Source: an uncultured Rhodospirillales bacterium
Lineage (GTDB): Bacteria; Pseudomonadota; Alphaproteobacteria; Acetobacterales; Acetobacteraceae
Direction: 5' to 3'
NCBI GenBank assembly: GCA_903844785.1
Contig: CAIMVB010000285.1
Location: 1 to 7,715 of the forward strand
DNA: 7,715 nt
Shown here piece after piece: positions 1-4,790 of this stretch. The first letter of the stretch is position 1. Each line of letters opens with the position of its first letter. A program made the translations under genes and the position numbers. The notes under the pieces were generated by a model. The model was not told the DNA's origin. It ran no database searches and was given only the letters and a program-made list of their open reading frames with translations.

Positions 1-2
1 AG

Positions 3-590
3 GTGCTGTGGATACTCGACGAACTCGGGCAGCCTTATGATCGCGTGGATGCCGGCATGGAACATGGCCGGGTGAATGATGCGGATTACCGCGCCATGAA
101 CCCAAATGGCCGTGTGCCAACCCTGGTAGATGGCGATTTCATCCTGTGGGAATCGAATAGCGTGCTGCGGTATCTGGCAATGAAATATCAAAGCCCGCTT
201 TACCCGGCGGCACCTGCGGCGCGCGCTTCGGCGGATCGCTGGATGGATTGGCAGCTTTCGACCCTCGGCCCCGCTGAGCGCAATCTGTTCTGGGGCCTGG
301 TGCGCACGCCGCCCGAAAAGCGCGACATGGCGCAGATTGAAGCGGCGGCGAAGGCGGCGGGCGAATGCTGGGCCATTCTTGACCATTGGATCAGCAAGCA
401 TGGCGGCCCGTATTTGGATGGCGCGACCATGACCATCGCGGATATCGTGCTGGGCTGTTACGCGCGGCGCTGGTTTGGCCCAGAAGTGCGCCTGCCCGGG
501 ATGCCGGAATTCCCCACCTTGGCGTGCTGGTATGCCAAACTTGGCGAAAGGCCCGGCTTTCAGCGCTGGCTGGCGCCGCCACTGACCTGA
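3..590 (+). CDS. Glutathione S-transferase family protein, 5'-truncated by the window edge
   Basis: This is the C-terminal 195 residues of a cytosolic GST-like protein. The first full codon is GTG at 3, but it is internal: family members have roughly 10-16 more residues carrying the first beta strand and the catalytic Ser/Tyr/Cys region, so the true start and the catalytic residue lie outside the window. Seen directly: the thioredoxin-fold signature NPNGRVPTL at visible residues 33-41 with its cis-proline, and the ES pair at 50-51 that binds the glutathione gamma-glutamyl group. An all-helical C-terminal half carries the N-capping motif TIAD at 144-147. The family conjugates or isomerises small electrophiles with glutathione in the cytoplasm. 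The substrate cannot be read from the sequence; maleylpyruvate isomerase-like activity is possible but unsupported. The stop codon overlaps the Shine-Dalgarno of the DUF1330 gene, so the two are probably co-transcribed and coupled. Confidence 0.9.
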   Translation: MLWILDELGQPYDRVDAGMEHGRVNDADYRAMNPNGRVPTLVDGDFILWESNSVLRYLAMKYQSPLYPAAPAARASADRWMDWQLSTLGPAERNLFWGLVRTPPEKRDMAQIEAAAKAAGECWAILDHWISKHGGPYLDGATMTIADIVLGCYARRWFGPEVRLPGMPEFPTLACWYAKLGERPGFQRWLAPPLT

Positions 591-601
591 AGGAAAACAC
601 C

Positions 602-895
602 ATGCCCGGTTACCTGATCGCCAACGTTAAAGTTACTGACCCTGAGGGTTTTGAACGTTATCGCGCCGGGGTCCCGGCGGTGATCGCGCAATATGGCGGG
701 CGCTATGCTGTGCGGGGTGGTACGATGGAAAAGCTTGAAAATGCCGAAGGCTTCAACCGCATGGTGGTACTGGAATTCCCCAGCCTGGATGCTGCCCGCG
801 CCTTCTATTTCAGCCCGGAATATGCGCCGCTTCTGAAACTGCGGATTGAAAGCACGGATAGCCAAGTGGTGCTGGTTGACGGGTATTCTCCGTGA
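602..895 (+). CDS. DUF1330 domain-containing protein
   Basis: A 97-residue protein that is a single DUF1330 domain (a dimeric alpha+beta barrel fold, ferredoxin-like). Seen directly: the opening GYLIANVKVTDPEGFERY at 3-20, a central GGRYAVRGG at 32-40, then VVLEFPSLDAARAFYFSPEY at 55-74, and a closing strand ending in VDGYSP. These blocks are diagnostic of the family and the length is typical. The ATG at 602 follows a good Shine-Dalgarno (AAGGA, 590-594) that overlaps the stop of the GST-like gene. A longer upstream reading in the same frame would run backwards through the GST gene and is not credible. The biochemical function of DUF1330 is not established; the fold resembles small monooxygenases and stress-response barrel proteins. 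Being next to a GST suggests a shared role in handling a small reactive compound, which is inference only. Confidence 0.9.
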   Translation: MPGYLIANVKVTDPEGFERYRAGVPAVIAQYGGRYAVRGGTMEKLENAEGFNRMVVLEFPSLDAARAFYFSPEYAPLLKLRIESTDSQVVLVDGYSP

Positions 896-923
896 AACCC
901 GGGAACGACGTAAAAAATCCTCA

Positions 924-939
924 CGATTCAACCGAATCG
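924..939. repeat. Short inverted repeat upstream of the PuuD-like gene
   Basis: CGATTC (924-929) and GAATCG (934-939) form a perfect 6-bp inverted repeat around an AACC loop in the 83-nt gap between the DUF1330 gene and the amidotransferase-like gene. It is not followed by a T tract, so it is not a standard terminator. It could be a small hairpin or an operator half-site pair. A TTGATC hexamer (942-947) just downstream resembles a -35 box, but no good -10 lies at the right distance. Chance occurrence is possible at this size. Confidence 0.3.
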
Positions 940-978
940 CCTTGATCCCGCCACGGTGTCGCGGAAATGTAACATCCC

Positions 979-1764
979 ATGAGACCACTGATCGGCATTT
1001 CCTGCTGCATTAAGCCCTTCGGCACTTTCGGTACGCCCAATCACGCGGCGTCTGACAGCTATGTGCGCGTGGTGCGCGGCCCGATGGGCGGCACCCCGGT
1101 GCTGCTGCCGGCGGCGGGCGAGGAGGCGGCGCAGGATTATCTGGCCCATATCAATGGCCTGATCCTGACCGGCAGCCGGTCCAATGTCTGGCCTGGCCAT
1201 TATGATGGCCCGCCCCATGCGGAAGGCACGCCGGAAGACCAGCAGCGCGATGCCACCACCCTGCCCCTGATCCGTGCCGCCATTGCGGCGGGGGTGCCTT
1301 TGCTCGCGATTTGTCGCGGCATGCAGGAATTGAATGTGGCGCTGGGCGGCAGCCTGGATCAGCGCGTGCAGGATTTGCCGGGGCGGATGGATCATTCCAC
1401 CCCATCGGATCAGAAAATCCCGCTGGTGAGGACCGGTAAGGCGCATTTGGTGCGTATTGATGGTGCTGGGGCTTTGGCCGCGACACTCACCGCGCCATCA
1501 CGCGGGGCGGCGCGGCTTGCGGTGAATTCACTGCATAACCAGGCAGTGCAACGCCTGGCGCCGCGCCTGGTCGCTGAGGCCTGGGCACCCGACGGCACCA
1601 TTGAAGCGGTCCGGGTGGAAGGGGCGCGCGGTTTCGCGCTGGGCGTGCAATGGCACCCGGAATATGATTGGGAAAAGGATGCCGATAGCCGCGCGATTTT
1701 TGAGGCCTTCGGCCGCGCCGCCGCCCAACATGCCGGGGCAAAGCTGGCGGCCGCGGCAGAATAA
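979..1764 (+). CDS. Gamma-glutamyl-gamma-aminobutyrate hydrolase family protein (PuuD-like class I glutamine amidotransferase, peptidase C26)
   Basis: A 261-residue cytoplasmic hydrolase with a complete class I glutamine-amidotransferase triad. The nucleophile is Cys112 in the elbow AICRGMQELN, and His226 and Glu228 lie in GVQWHPEYDW. The family signature NGLILTGSRSNVWP at 59-72 matches the LxGG/oxyanion region of PuuD-type proteins. The VNSLHNQAV block at 182-190 also matches the family, including the His thought to shape the gamma-glutamyl pocket. PuuD enzymes cleave gamma-glutamyl-GABA to glutamate and GABA in putrescine breakdown. Length is normal (about 250 residues). The ATG at 979 fits the family N-terminus (RPLIGIS); the Shine-Dalgarno is weak (GGAA at 963-966, about 12 nt away). 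No PuuA, PuuB or PuuC partner is visible, so the exact gamma-glutamyl substrate is uncertain. It is preceded by an 83-nt gap and followed by a hairpin and a strong terminator further on, so it may be a single-gene unit. Confidence 0.9.
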   Translation: MRPLIGISCCIKPFGTFGTPNHAASDSYVRVVRGPMGGTPVLLPAAGEEAAQDYLAHINGLILTGSRSNVWPGHYDGPPHAEGTPEDQQRDATTLPLIRAAIAAGVPLLAICRGMQELNVALGGSLDQRVQDLPGRMDHSTPSDQKIPLVRTGKAHLVRIDGAGALAATLTAPSRGAARLAVNSLHNQAVQRLAPRLVAEAWAPDGTIEAVRVEGARGFALGVQWHPEYDWEKDADSRAIFEAFGRAAAQHAGAKLAAAAE

Positions 1765-1777
1765 AACATAATCTTCA

Positions 1778-1797
1778 CCAAGCTGTGTCAGCTTTGG
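1778..1797 (+). other. Stem-loop just after the PuuD-like gene
   Basis: AAGCTG (1780-1785) and CAGCTT (1789-1794) pair perfectly around a TGT loop, and CC (1778-1779) can extend the stem to GG (1796-1797) across a one-base bulge. It starts 13 nt past the stop codon. A T5 run at 1806-1810 is about 9 nt too far away for a canonical intrinsic terminator, so this is more likely an mRNA 3'-end stabilising hairpin or a weak terminator. The strong terminator at 1919-1956 would then act as backup or serve a separate RNA. Confidence 0.35.
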
Positions 1798-1800
1798 GGC

Positions 1801-1829
1801 TTCCCTTTTTCCCTCAATTGTTCTAGATA
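1801..1829 (+). promoter_or_regulatory. Possible sigma-70 promoter for the structured intergenic RNA
   Basis: TTCCCT (1801-1806) and TAGATA (1824-1829) are spaced by 17 nt. Both boxes match the consensus at only about 3 of 6 positions, so this is weak taken alone. The supporting point is position: a start 7 nt beyond the -10 box falls at G1836, the first base of the closing stem of the predicted fold, which is where an independent small RNA would be expected to begin. The local sequence around 1801-1830 is also AT-richer than its surroundings. Confidence 0.25.
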
Positions 1830-1893
1830 CTTAGCGGTCGGCGGATCTTTGCCGGCGGTCGCGATCCGGCTTCCCCTGCCGGCTCGCCCGACC

Positions 1894-1907
1894 TTTCCGA
1901 TCGGAAA
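1894..1907. repeat. Perfect 14-bp palindrome
   Basis: TTTCCGATCGGAAA equals its own reverse complement. As RNA it gives a 5-bp stem with a GATC loop; as DNA it could be an operator for a dimeric regulator. It lies between the predicted multi-stem domain and the terminator hairpin of the intergenic element. No second copy was noticed in the window. Confidence 0.5.
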
Positions 1908-1918
1908 ATACAAAGTAG

Positions 1919-1956
1919 CGCCCGGTCACCCCCCTGACCGGGCGTTTTTGTTTTTT
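1919..1956 (+). terminator. Strong Rho-independent terminator
   Basis: CGCCCGGTCA (1919-1928) and TGACCGGGCG (1935-1944) form a 10-bp perfect, GC-rich stem around a six-C loop (1929-1934). It is followed at once by T5, one G and T6 (1945-1956). This is a textbook intrinsic terminator reading left to right. There is no matching T tract on the other strand, so it is not bidirectional. It separates the left block (PuuD-like gene and any intergenic RNA) from the FAH-radA block, meaning the latter needs its own promoter in 1957-2083. Confidence 0.93.
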
Positions 1957-2023
1957 GGTGAATCATGGCGCGCCAATGGGATGCGGCACACTGCTACCAT
2001 AGCGTGCAAAGCGTCGGTTCAGT

Positions 2024-2053
2024 CTTCCGGCATGCCGCGCCAAGGGCTATAGC
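2024..2053 (+). promoter_or_regulatory. Possible promoter of the FAH-radA block
   Basis: After the terminator, the FAH gene and followers need a promoter within 1957-2083. The best -10-like element is TATAGC (2048-2053), inside AGGGCTATAG. The same ten bases occur just before cvpA at 4206-4215. The matching -35 region around 2024-2030 (CTTCCGG) is poor. The predicted start would be near 2060, leaving a leader of about 25 nt that contains the AAGGAG Shine-Dalgarno (2069-2074). I see nothing else definable in 1957-2023. Confidence 0.3.
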
Positions 2054-2083
2054 GGCGCCAATGGTCTGAAGGAGCTTTGCAAG

Positions 2084-2770
2084 ATGGTTTCCTATGTCTT
2101 CCCGCCCCCGCCTGTGGCCGCGCTGCCGATCAAGGGCAGTGACGCGCTTTTCCCGGTGCGCCGGATTTTTTGCGTGGGCCGCAATTACGCCGAACACGCG
2201 ATTGAAATGGGCAGCGATCCAACCCGCGAACCGCCCTTCTACTTCGCCAAGCCGGCGGATTCCGTGGTGATCAATGGCGCGGATATGCCCTACCCGTCCG
2301 TGACCAAATCGCTGCATCATGAAATGGAACTGGTGGTGGCCATCGGGCGCGGCGGGCACAATATCTCGGTCGCTGACGCGCTTTCACATGTGTGGGGCTA
2401 TTGCGCCGGCTTAGATATGACCCGCCGCGACATCCAGAATGAGGCGAAAAAGACCGGCCGCCCCTGGGATATGGGCAAGGGCTTCGACAAATCCGCCCCC
2501 ATGGGCCTTTTGGTGCCTGCCGCCGGGATTGACCCTTCCAAGGGCAAGATCGAACTCAAGGTGAATGGCAAGGTCACGCAGACATCCGATCTTTCCAAGC
2601 TGATCTGGTCTGTGCCTGAAGTCATCGCCAATTTGTCCGAACTGGTCGAACTCGCTCCTGGCGATTTGATCATGACCGGCACGCCGGAAGGGGTTGCTGC
2701 CGTGGTGCGTGGCGATGTGCTGGAAGGCTTTGTTGAGGGCGTGGGCGAAATCCGCACCAAGATCATCTGA
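2084..2770 (+). CDS. Fumarylacetoacetate hydrolase (FAH) family protein, fumarylpyruvate/acylpyruvate hydrolase-like
   Basis: A 228-residue cytoplasmic enzyme of the small FAH family (FAHD1/YcgM/NagK type). Seen directly: the entry motif [13 protein letters not shown] at 31-43 with the active-site-lid His38, and the metal-binding set Glu80, Glu82 ([11 protein letters not shown]) and Asp111 ([10 protein letters not shown]). The conserved Lys132 lies in GKGFD, and the C-terminal signature [12 protein letters not shown] is at 193-204. These enzymes use Mg2+ or Mn2+ to cleave the C-C bond of acylpyruvates or fumarylpyruvate, or to decarboxylate oxaloacetate. The exact substrate is not decidable from sequence. 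The length is normal for the family (about 220-230). The ATG at 2084 has a strong Shine-Dalgarno (AAGGAG, 2069-2074). radA follows after 17 nt, so the two are likely co-transcribed. The GST-like gene nearby recalls maleylpyruvate isomerase plus fumarylpyruvate hydrolase pairs in gentisate breakdown, but a terminator separates them and no ring-cleaving dioxygenase is visible. Confidence 0.93.
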   Translation: MVSYVFPPPPVAALPIKGSDALFPVRRIFCVGRNYAEHAIEMGSDPTREPPFYFAKPADSVVINGADMPYPSVTKSLHHEMELVVAIGRGGHNISVADALSHVWGYCAGLDMTRRDIQNEAKKTGRPWDMGKGFDKSAPMGLLVPAAGIDPSKGKIELKVNGKVTQTSDLSKLIWSVPEVIANLSELVELAPGDLIMTGTPEGVAAVVRGDVLEGFVEGVGEIRTKII

Positions 2771-2787
2771 TCCGCGCGCGCGCCTGA

Positions 2788-4191
2788 ATGGCCAAGGATC
2801 GCAGCCGCTTTGTCTGCCAAGCCTGCGGGGCATTCAGCCCCAAATGGCAGGGGCGCTGCGATGCCTGTGGCGAATGGAATACGCTGATCGAGGAAACCAC
2901 CGCCCCGCGCGGCCCCGGCCCTGCGGCGAAAACCGCCGGCGGGCGCCGCGTTGAATTTGTGGGGCTGAAGGGCGAATCCGCCCCCCCGCCGCGCATCGTG
3001 ACCGGCATTGCGGAACTAGACCGCGTTTTGGGCGGCGGCTTCGTGCCGGCCTCTGCTGTGCTGGTGGGGGGCGACCCCGGCATCGGCAAATCCACCATTT
3101 TGTTGCAGGCGGCGGCGCGTTTGGCATCTGGCGGGCGGCGCGTTCTGTATATCTCCGGCGAAGAAGCGGTGGAGCAGGTCAGGCTCCGCGCCGCCAGGCT
3201 TGGGCTTTCCGATAGCCCGATGGAATTGGCTGCGGCTTCGGCCTTACGCGATATTGGCGCCAGCTTGGAACAGGAAAGCGACGCCGCGCTGGTGGTGATG
3301 GATTCCATCCAGACCGTGTGGCTGGATGCGCTGGATTCCGCGCCGGGTACGGTGGCGCAGGTGCGCGCTTGTGCGGCGGAACTCATACGGCTCGCGAAAT
3401 CGCGCGGCTTTGCCCTGGTGTTGGTGGGGCATGTGACCAAGGAAGGCACTTTGGCCGGGCCGCGCGTGCTGGAACATATGGTGGATGCCACGCTGTATTT
3501 TGAAGGCGATCGCGGGCATCAATTCCGCATCCTGCGCGCGGTGAAAAACCGCTTTGGCGCGACTGACGAGATTGGCGTGTTCGAGATGACGGATCGCGGC
3601 TTGGTCGAAGTTGCCAATCCATCGGCGCTGTTTTTGGCGGAACGGCGCGGCAATGTTTCGGGCTCAGCTGTCTTTGCCGGCATTGAAGGCACGCGGCCTG
3701 TGCTGGTCGAAATCCAGGCGCTGCTGTCGCCATCCTCCGGCGGGTCGCCGCGACGGCAGGTGGTGGGCTGGGATTCCGGGCGGCTTTCCATGCTGCTGGC
3801 GGTGCTGGAAGCGCGTTGCGGCATGAGCCTTGGCCAGAATGATGTCTATTTGAATATCGCGGGCGGTTTGCGCATCACCGAACCCGCGGCGGATTTGGCG
3901 GTGGCGGCGGCGCTGGTTTCGGCCGCGACAGACAGACCCACCGATTCCGGCGCGGTTTATTTCGGTGAGGTCGGGCTTTCGGGAGAGGTGCGGCAAGTCT
4001 CTCAGGCTGACTCGCGCCTTAGGGAAGCGGCGAAGCTGGGTTTTTCCGCCGCCACCCTGCCGCGCCGTATCGCCCGCGGGGGCCGTACGGCGGCGGCGCC
4101 AGACGGGCTGGGGCTTTCGGAAATCGGCCATTTGGCTGATCTGGTGGCACGGTTTGCCGAAAAGACCCTGTCGTCCAAGAGCAAGGCGTGA
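2788..4191 (+). CDS. radA: DNA repair protein RadA (Sms), DnaB-like branch-migration ATPase
   Basis: A full-length RadA of 467 residues. Seen directly in order: a C4 zinc finger with Cys10, Cys13, Cys24 and Cys27 (CQACG...CDACGEWN), then a RecA-like ATPase core. The core has Walker A GGDPGIGKST at 94-103 and Walker B ending in VVMDSIQT (Asp172). The RadA-specific KNRFG motif is at 253-257, and a C-terminal Lon-protease-like domain spans about 290-460 (DVYLNIAGGLRITEPAADLA at 352-371, FGEVGLSGEVRQV at 392-404). RadA drives branch migration of recombination intermediates and helps RecA-mediated repair in the cytoplasm; the Lon-like domain is a scaffold, not an active protease. The ATG at 2788 is certain because an in-frame TGA (2785-2787) touches it. 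No Shine-Dalgarno is visible and a (CG)5 tract lies upstream, so translation probably relies on ribosomes finishing the FAH gene 17 nt upstream. cvpA follows after 33 nt. Confidence 0.98.
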   Translation: MAKDRSRFVCQACGAFSPKWQGRCDACGEWNTLIEETTAPRGPGPAAKTAGGRRVEFVGLKGESAPPPRIVTGIAELDRVLGGGFVPASAVLVGGDPGIGKSTILLQAAARLASGGRRVLYISGEEAVEQVRLRAARLGLSDSPMELAAASALRDIGASLEQESDAALVVMDSIQTVWLDALDSAPGTVAQVRACAAELIRLAKSRGFALVLVGHVTKEGTLAGPRVLEHMVDATLYFEGDRGHQFRILRAVKNRFGATDEIGVFEMTDRGLVEVANPSALFLAERRGNVSGSAVFAGIEGTRPVLVEIQALLSPSSGGSPRRQVVGWDSGRLSMLLAVLEARCGMSLGQNDVYLNIAGGLRITEPAADLAVAAALVSAATDRPTDSGAVYFGEVGLSGEVRQVSQADSRLREAAKLGFSAATLPRRIARGGRTAAAPDGLGLSEIGHLADLVARFAEKTLSSKSKA

Positions 4192-4216
4192 CGCGCAGCC
4201 CAGCCAGGGCTATAGG
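4188..4216 (+). promoter_or_regulatory. Candidate sigma-70 promoter of cvpA-purF overlapping the radA stop codon
   Basis: GTGACG (4188-4193) matches TTGACA at 4 of 6 positions and TATAGG (4211-4216) matches TATAAT at 4 of 6, with an ideal 17-nt spacer. The -35 box includes the radA stop codon. Transcription would begin near 4222-4225, at or next to the A of the cvpA ATG (4225), giving a leaderless or nearly leaderless message. Against this, GGGG (4215-4218), 6 nt before the ATG, could act as a Shine-Dalgarno on a read-through radA-cvpA transcript. AGCCC (4197-4201) and GGGCT (4207-4211) also form a 5-bp inverted repeat here. Confidence 0.4.
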
Positions 4217-4224
4217 GGCCAGAC

Positions 4225-4782
4225 ATGAATTGGGTTGATGCCATTCTGCTGGGGGTGATTGCCCTGTCAGCCATCCTGGCCTTTTTCCATGGCCTGGTGC
4301 GTGAAGCGCTGGGCGTGGCGGGCTGGATTGGCGCGGCTGTGGTGGCCCTGCTGGCGCGCAAAGAACTGCTGCCCTTTCTGGAGCCCTATTTCACGCCGGC
4401 TTGGCTGGCTGAGGCCATTGGCGCCGGCATTGTGTTTCTGGTCGCCTTGGTGGTCTTCAAGCTGATGATCAATGCGGTGGCGGATCGTGTGCAGGATTCC
4501 GCCTTGGGCGGCATTGACCGCGTGCTGGGGCTGGTATTCGGCGCGGCGCGCGGCGCATTTCTACTGGTGGTGGCCTATATCGTCGCGGGCTTGCTGCTGC
4601 CTGGGGATCGCTGGCCGGAACCCGTGCTTGAAGCGCGATCTCTGCCGCTACTCTCGCAAGGGGCCAATCTGCTGGTGGAAGCCATGCCGGCAGAATATCG
4701 CCCACGCTTGAATGAACCGCCCTTGCCGCGTTCCCCCACTGTTGAAGAATTGCTGCGCCCCCCTGCGCGCAGCCGGAATTGA
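4225..4782 (+). CDS. cvpA: CvpA family inner-membrane protein
   Basis: A 185-residue integral membrane protein of the CvpA (colicin V production) family. Four hydrophobic segments are visible: about 4-21, 27-44, 63-82 and 101-125. A polar, proline-rich cytoplasmic tail follows from about 127 to the end. The loop before the fourth segment carries the family pattern LGGIDRVLGLVFGAARG at 94-110, and the N-terminus (NWVDAILLGVIALSAILAFFHG) is typical. First linked to colicin V production in E. coli, the family has since been tied to envelope integrity; its molecular activity is unknown. It commonly lies next to purF, as here: purF starts 8 nt after this stop, and E. coli cvpA-purF has the same order. 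Length is close to the family norm (about 160-200). The ATG at 4225 opens directly into the first membrane segment. A run-through from radA and a possible own promoter at 4188-4216 are both plausible. Confidence 0.93.
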   Translation: MNWVDAILLGVIALSAILAFFHGLVREALGVAGWIGAAVVALLARKELLPFLEPYFTPAWLAEAIGAGIVFLVALVVFKLMINAVADRVQDSALGGIDRVLGLVFGAARGAFLLVVAYIVAGLLLPGDRWPEPVLEARSLPLLSQGANLLVEAMPAEYRPRLNEPPLPRSPTVEELLRPPARSRN

Positions 4783-4784
4783 GG
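4779..4784 (+). promoter_or_regulatory. Shine-Dalgarno that fixes the purF start at 4791
   Basis: TTGAGG overlaps the cvpA stop codon (TGA, 4780-4782) and lies 6 nt before ATG 4791. A TTG at 4779 opens the same frame four codons earlier, but that would put the start on top of this site. Starting at ATG 4791 keeps the site usable and leaves a 15-residue propeptide before the catalytic Cys. Confidence 0.7.
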
Positions 4785-4790
4785 TTGCCC

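Larger units (their letters stand above)
1836..1956 (+). ncRNA. Candidate small RNA or structured 3' UTR ending in an intrinsic terminator
   Basis: No credible protein is encoded here, but the stretch has layered complementarity. GGTCGG (1836-1841) pairs with CCGACC (1888-1893), enclosing two local hairpins. One is GGATC (1843-1847) with GATCC (1863-1867). The other is CCGGC (1866-1870) with GCCGG (1878-1882) around a TTCCCCT loop; the two share two bases, so they partly compete. A perfect 14-nt palindrome follows at 1894-1907, then the terminator hairpin with a C6 loop. The result would be a compact RNA of about 120 nt with C-rich loops, a form common among alphaproteobacterial sRNAs that pair with ribosome-binding sites. 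I do not recognise it as 6S, SRP RNA, tmRNA, RNase P RNA or a known riboswitch. Alternatives are a long 3' UTR of the PuuD-like gene or an attenuating leader of the FAH gene. Strand is set by the terminator T tail. Confidence 0.4.

Noticed and set aside
928..1446. A 172-codon open frame on the minus strand across the PuuD-like gene
   Set aside because: The + strand frame has an intact catalytic triad, while the antisense product is Arg/His/Gln-rich and matches nothing recognisable.
1836..1893. tRNA-like or known housekeeping RNA (6S, SRP RNA, tmRNA) in the structured gap
   Set aside because: There is no anticodon/T-loop pattern, no SRP apical loop motif, no 6S-like long hairpin with central bubble and no tmRNA tag frame.
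1984..2006. GGCAC-like element before the FAH gene as a sigma-54 promoter
   Set aside because: The first half resembles the -24 box, but the -12 TTGC element is missing at the required spacing.
1849..2052. A 67-codon open frame on the + strand in the intergenic gap
   Set aside because: It starts with TTG without a Shine-Dalgarno, runs straight through the strong terminator hairpin and its T tail, and has no recognisable domain. The region fits RNA structure and regulation better.
2763..3491. A 242-codon open frame on the minus strand across radA
   Set aside because: It lies opposite radA, whose protein is full-length with all motifs. Long antisense frames are expected in GC-rich genes, and the translated product is low-complexity Ser/Ala/Pro-rich.
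4779..4790. TTG at 4779 as an alternative purF start
   Set aside because: It would overlap the only good ribosome-binding site; ATG 4791 is well spaced and gives a normal propeptide length.
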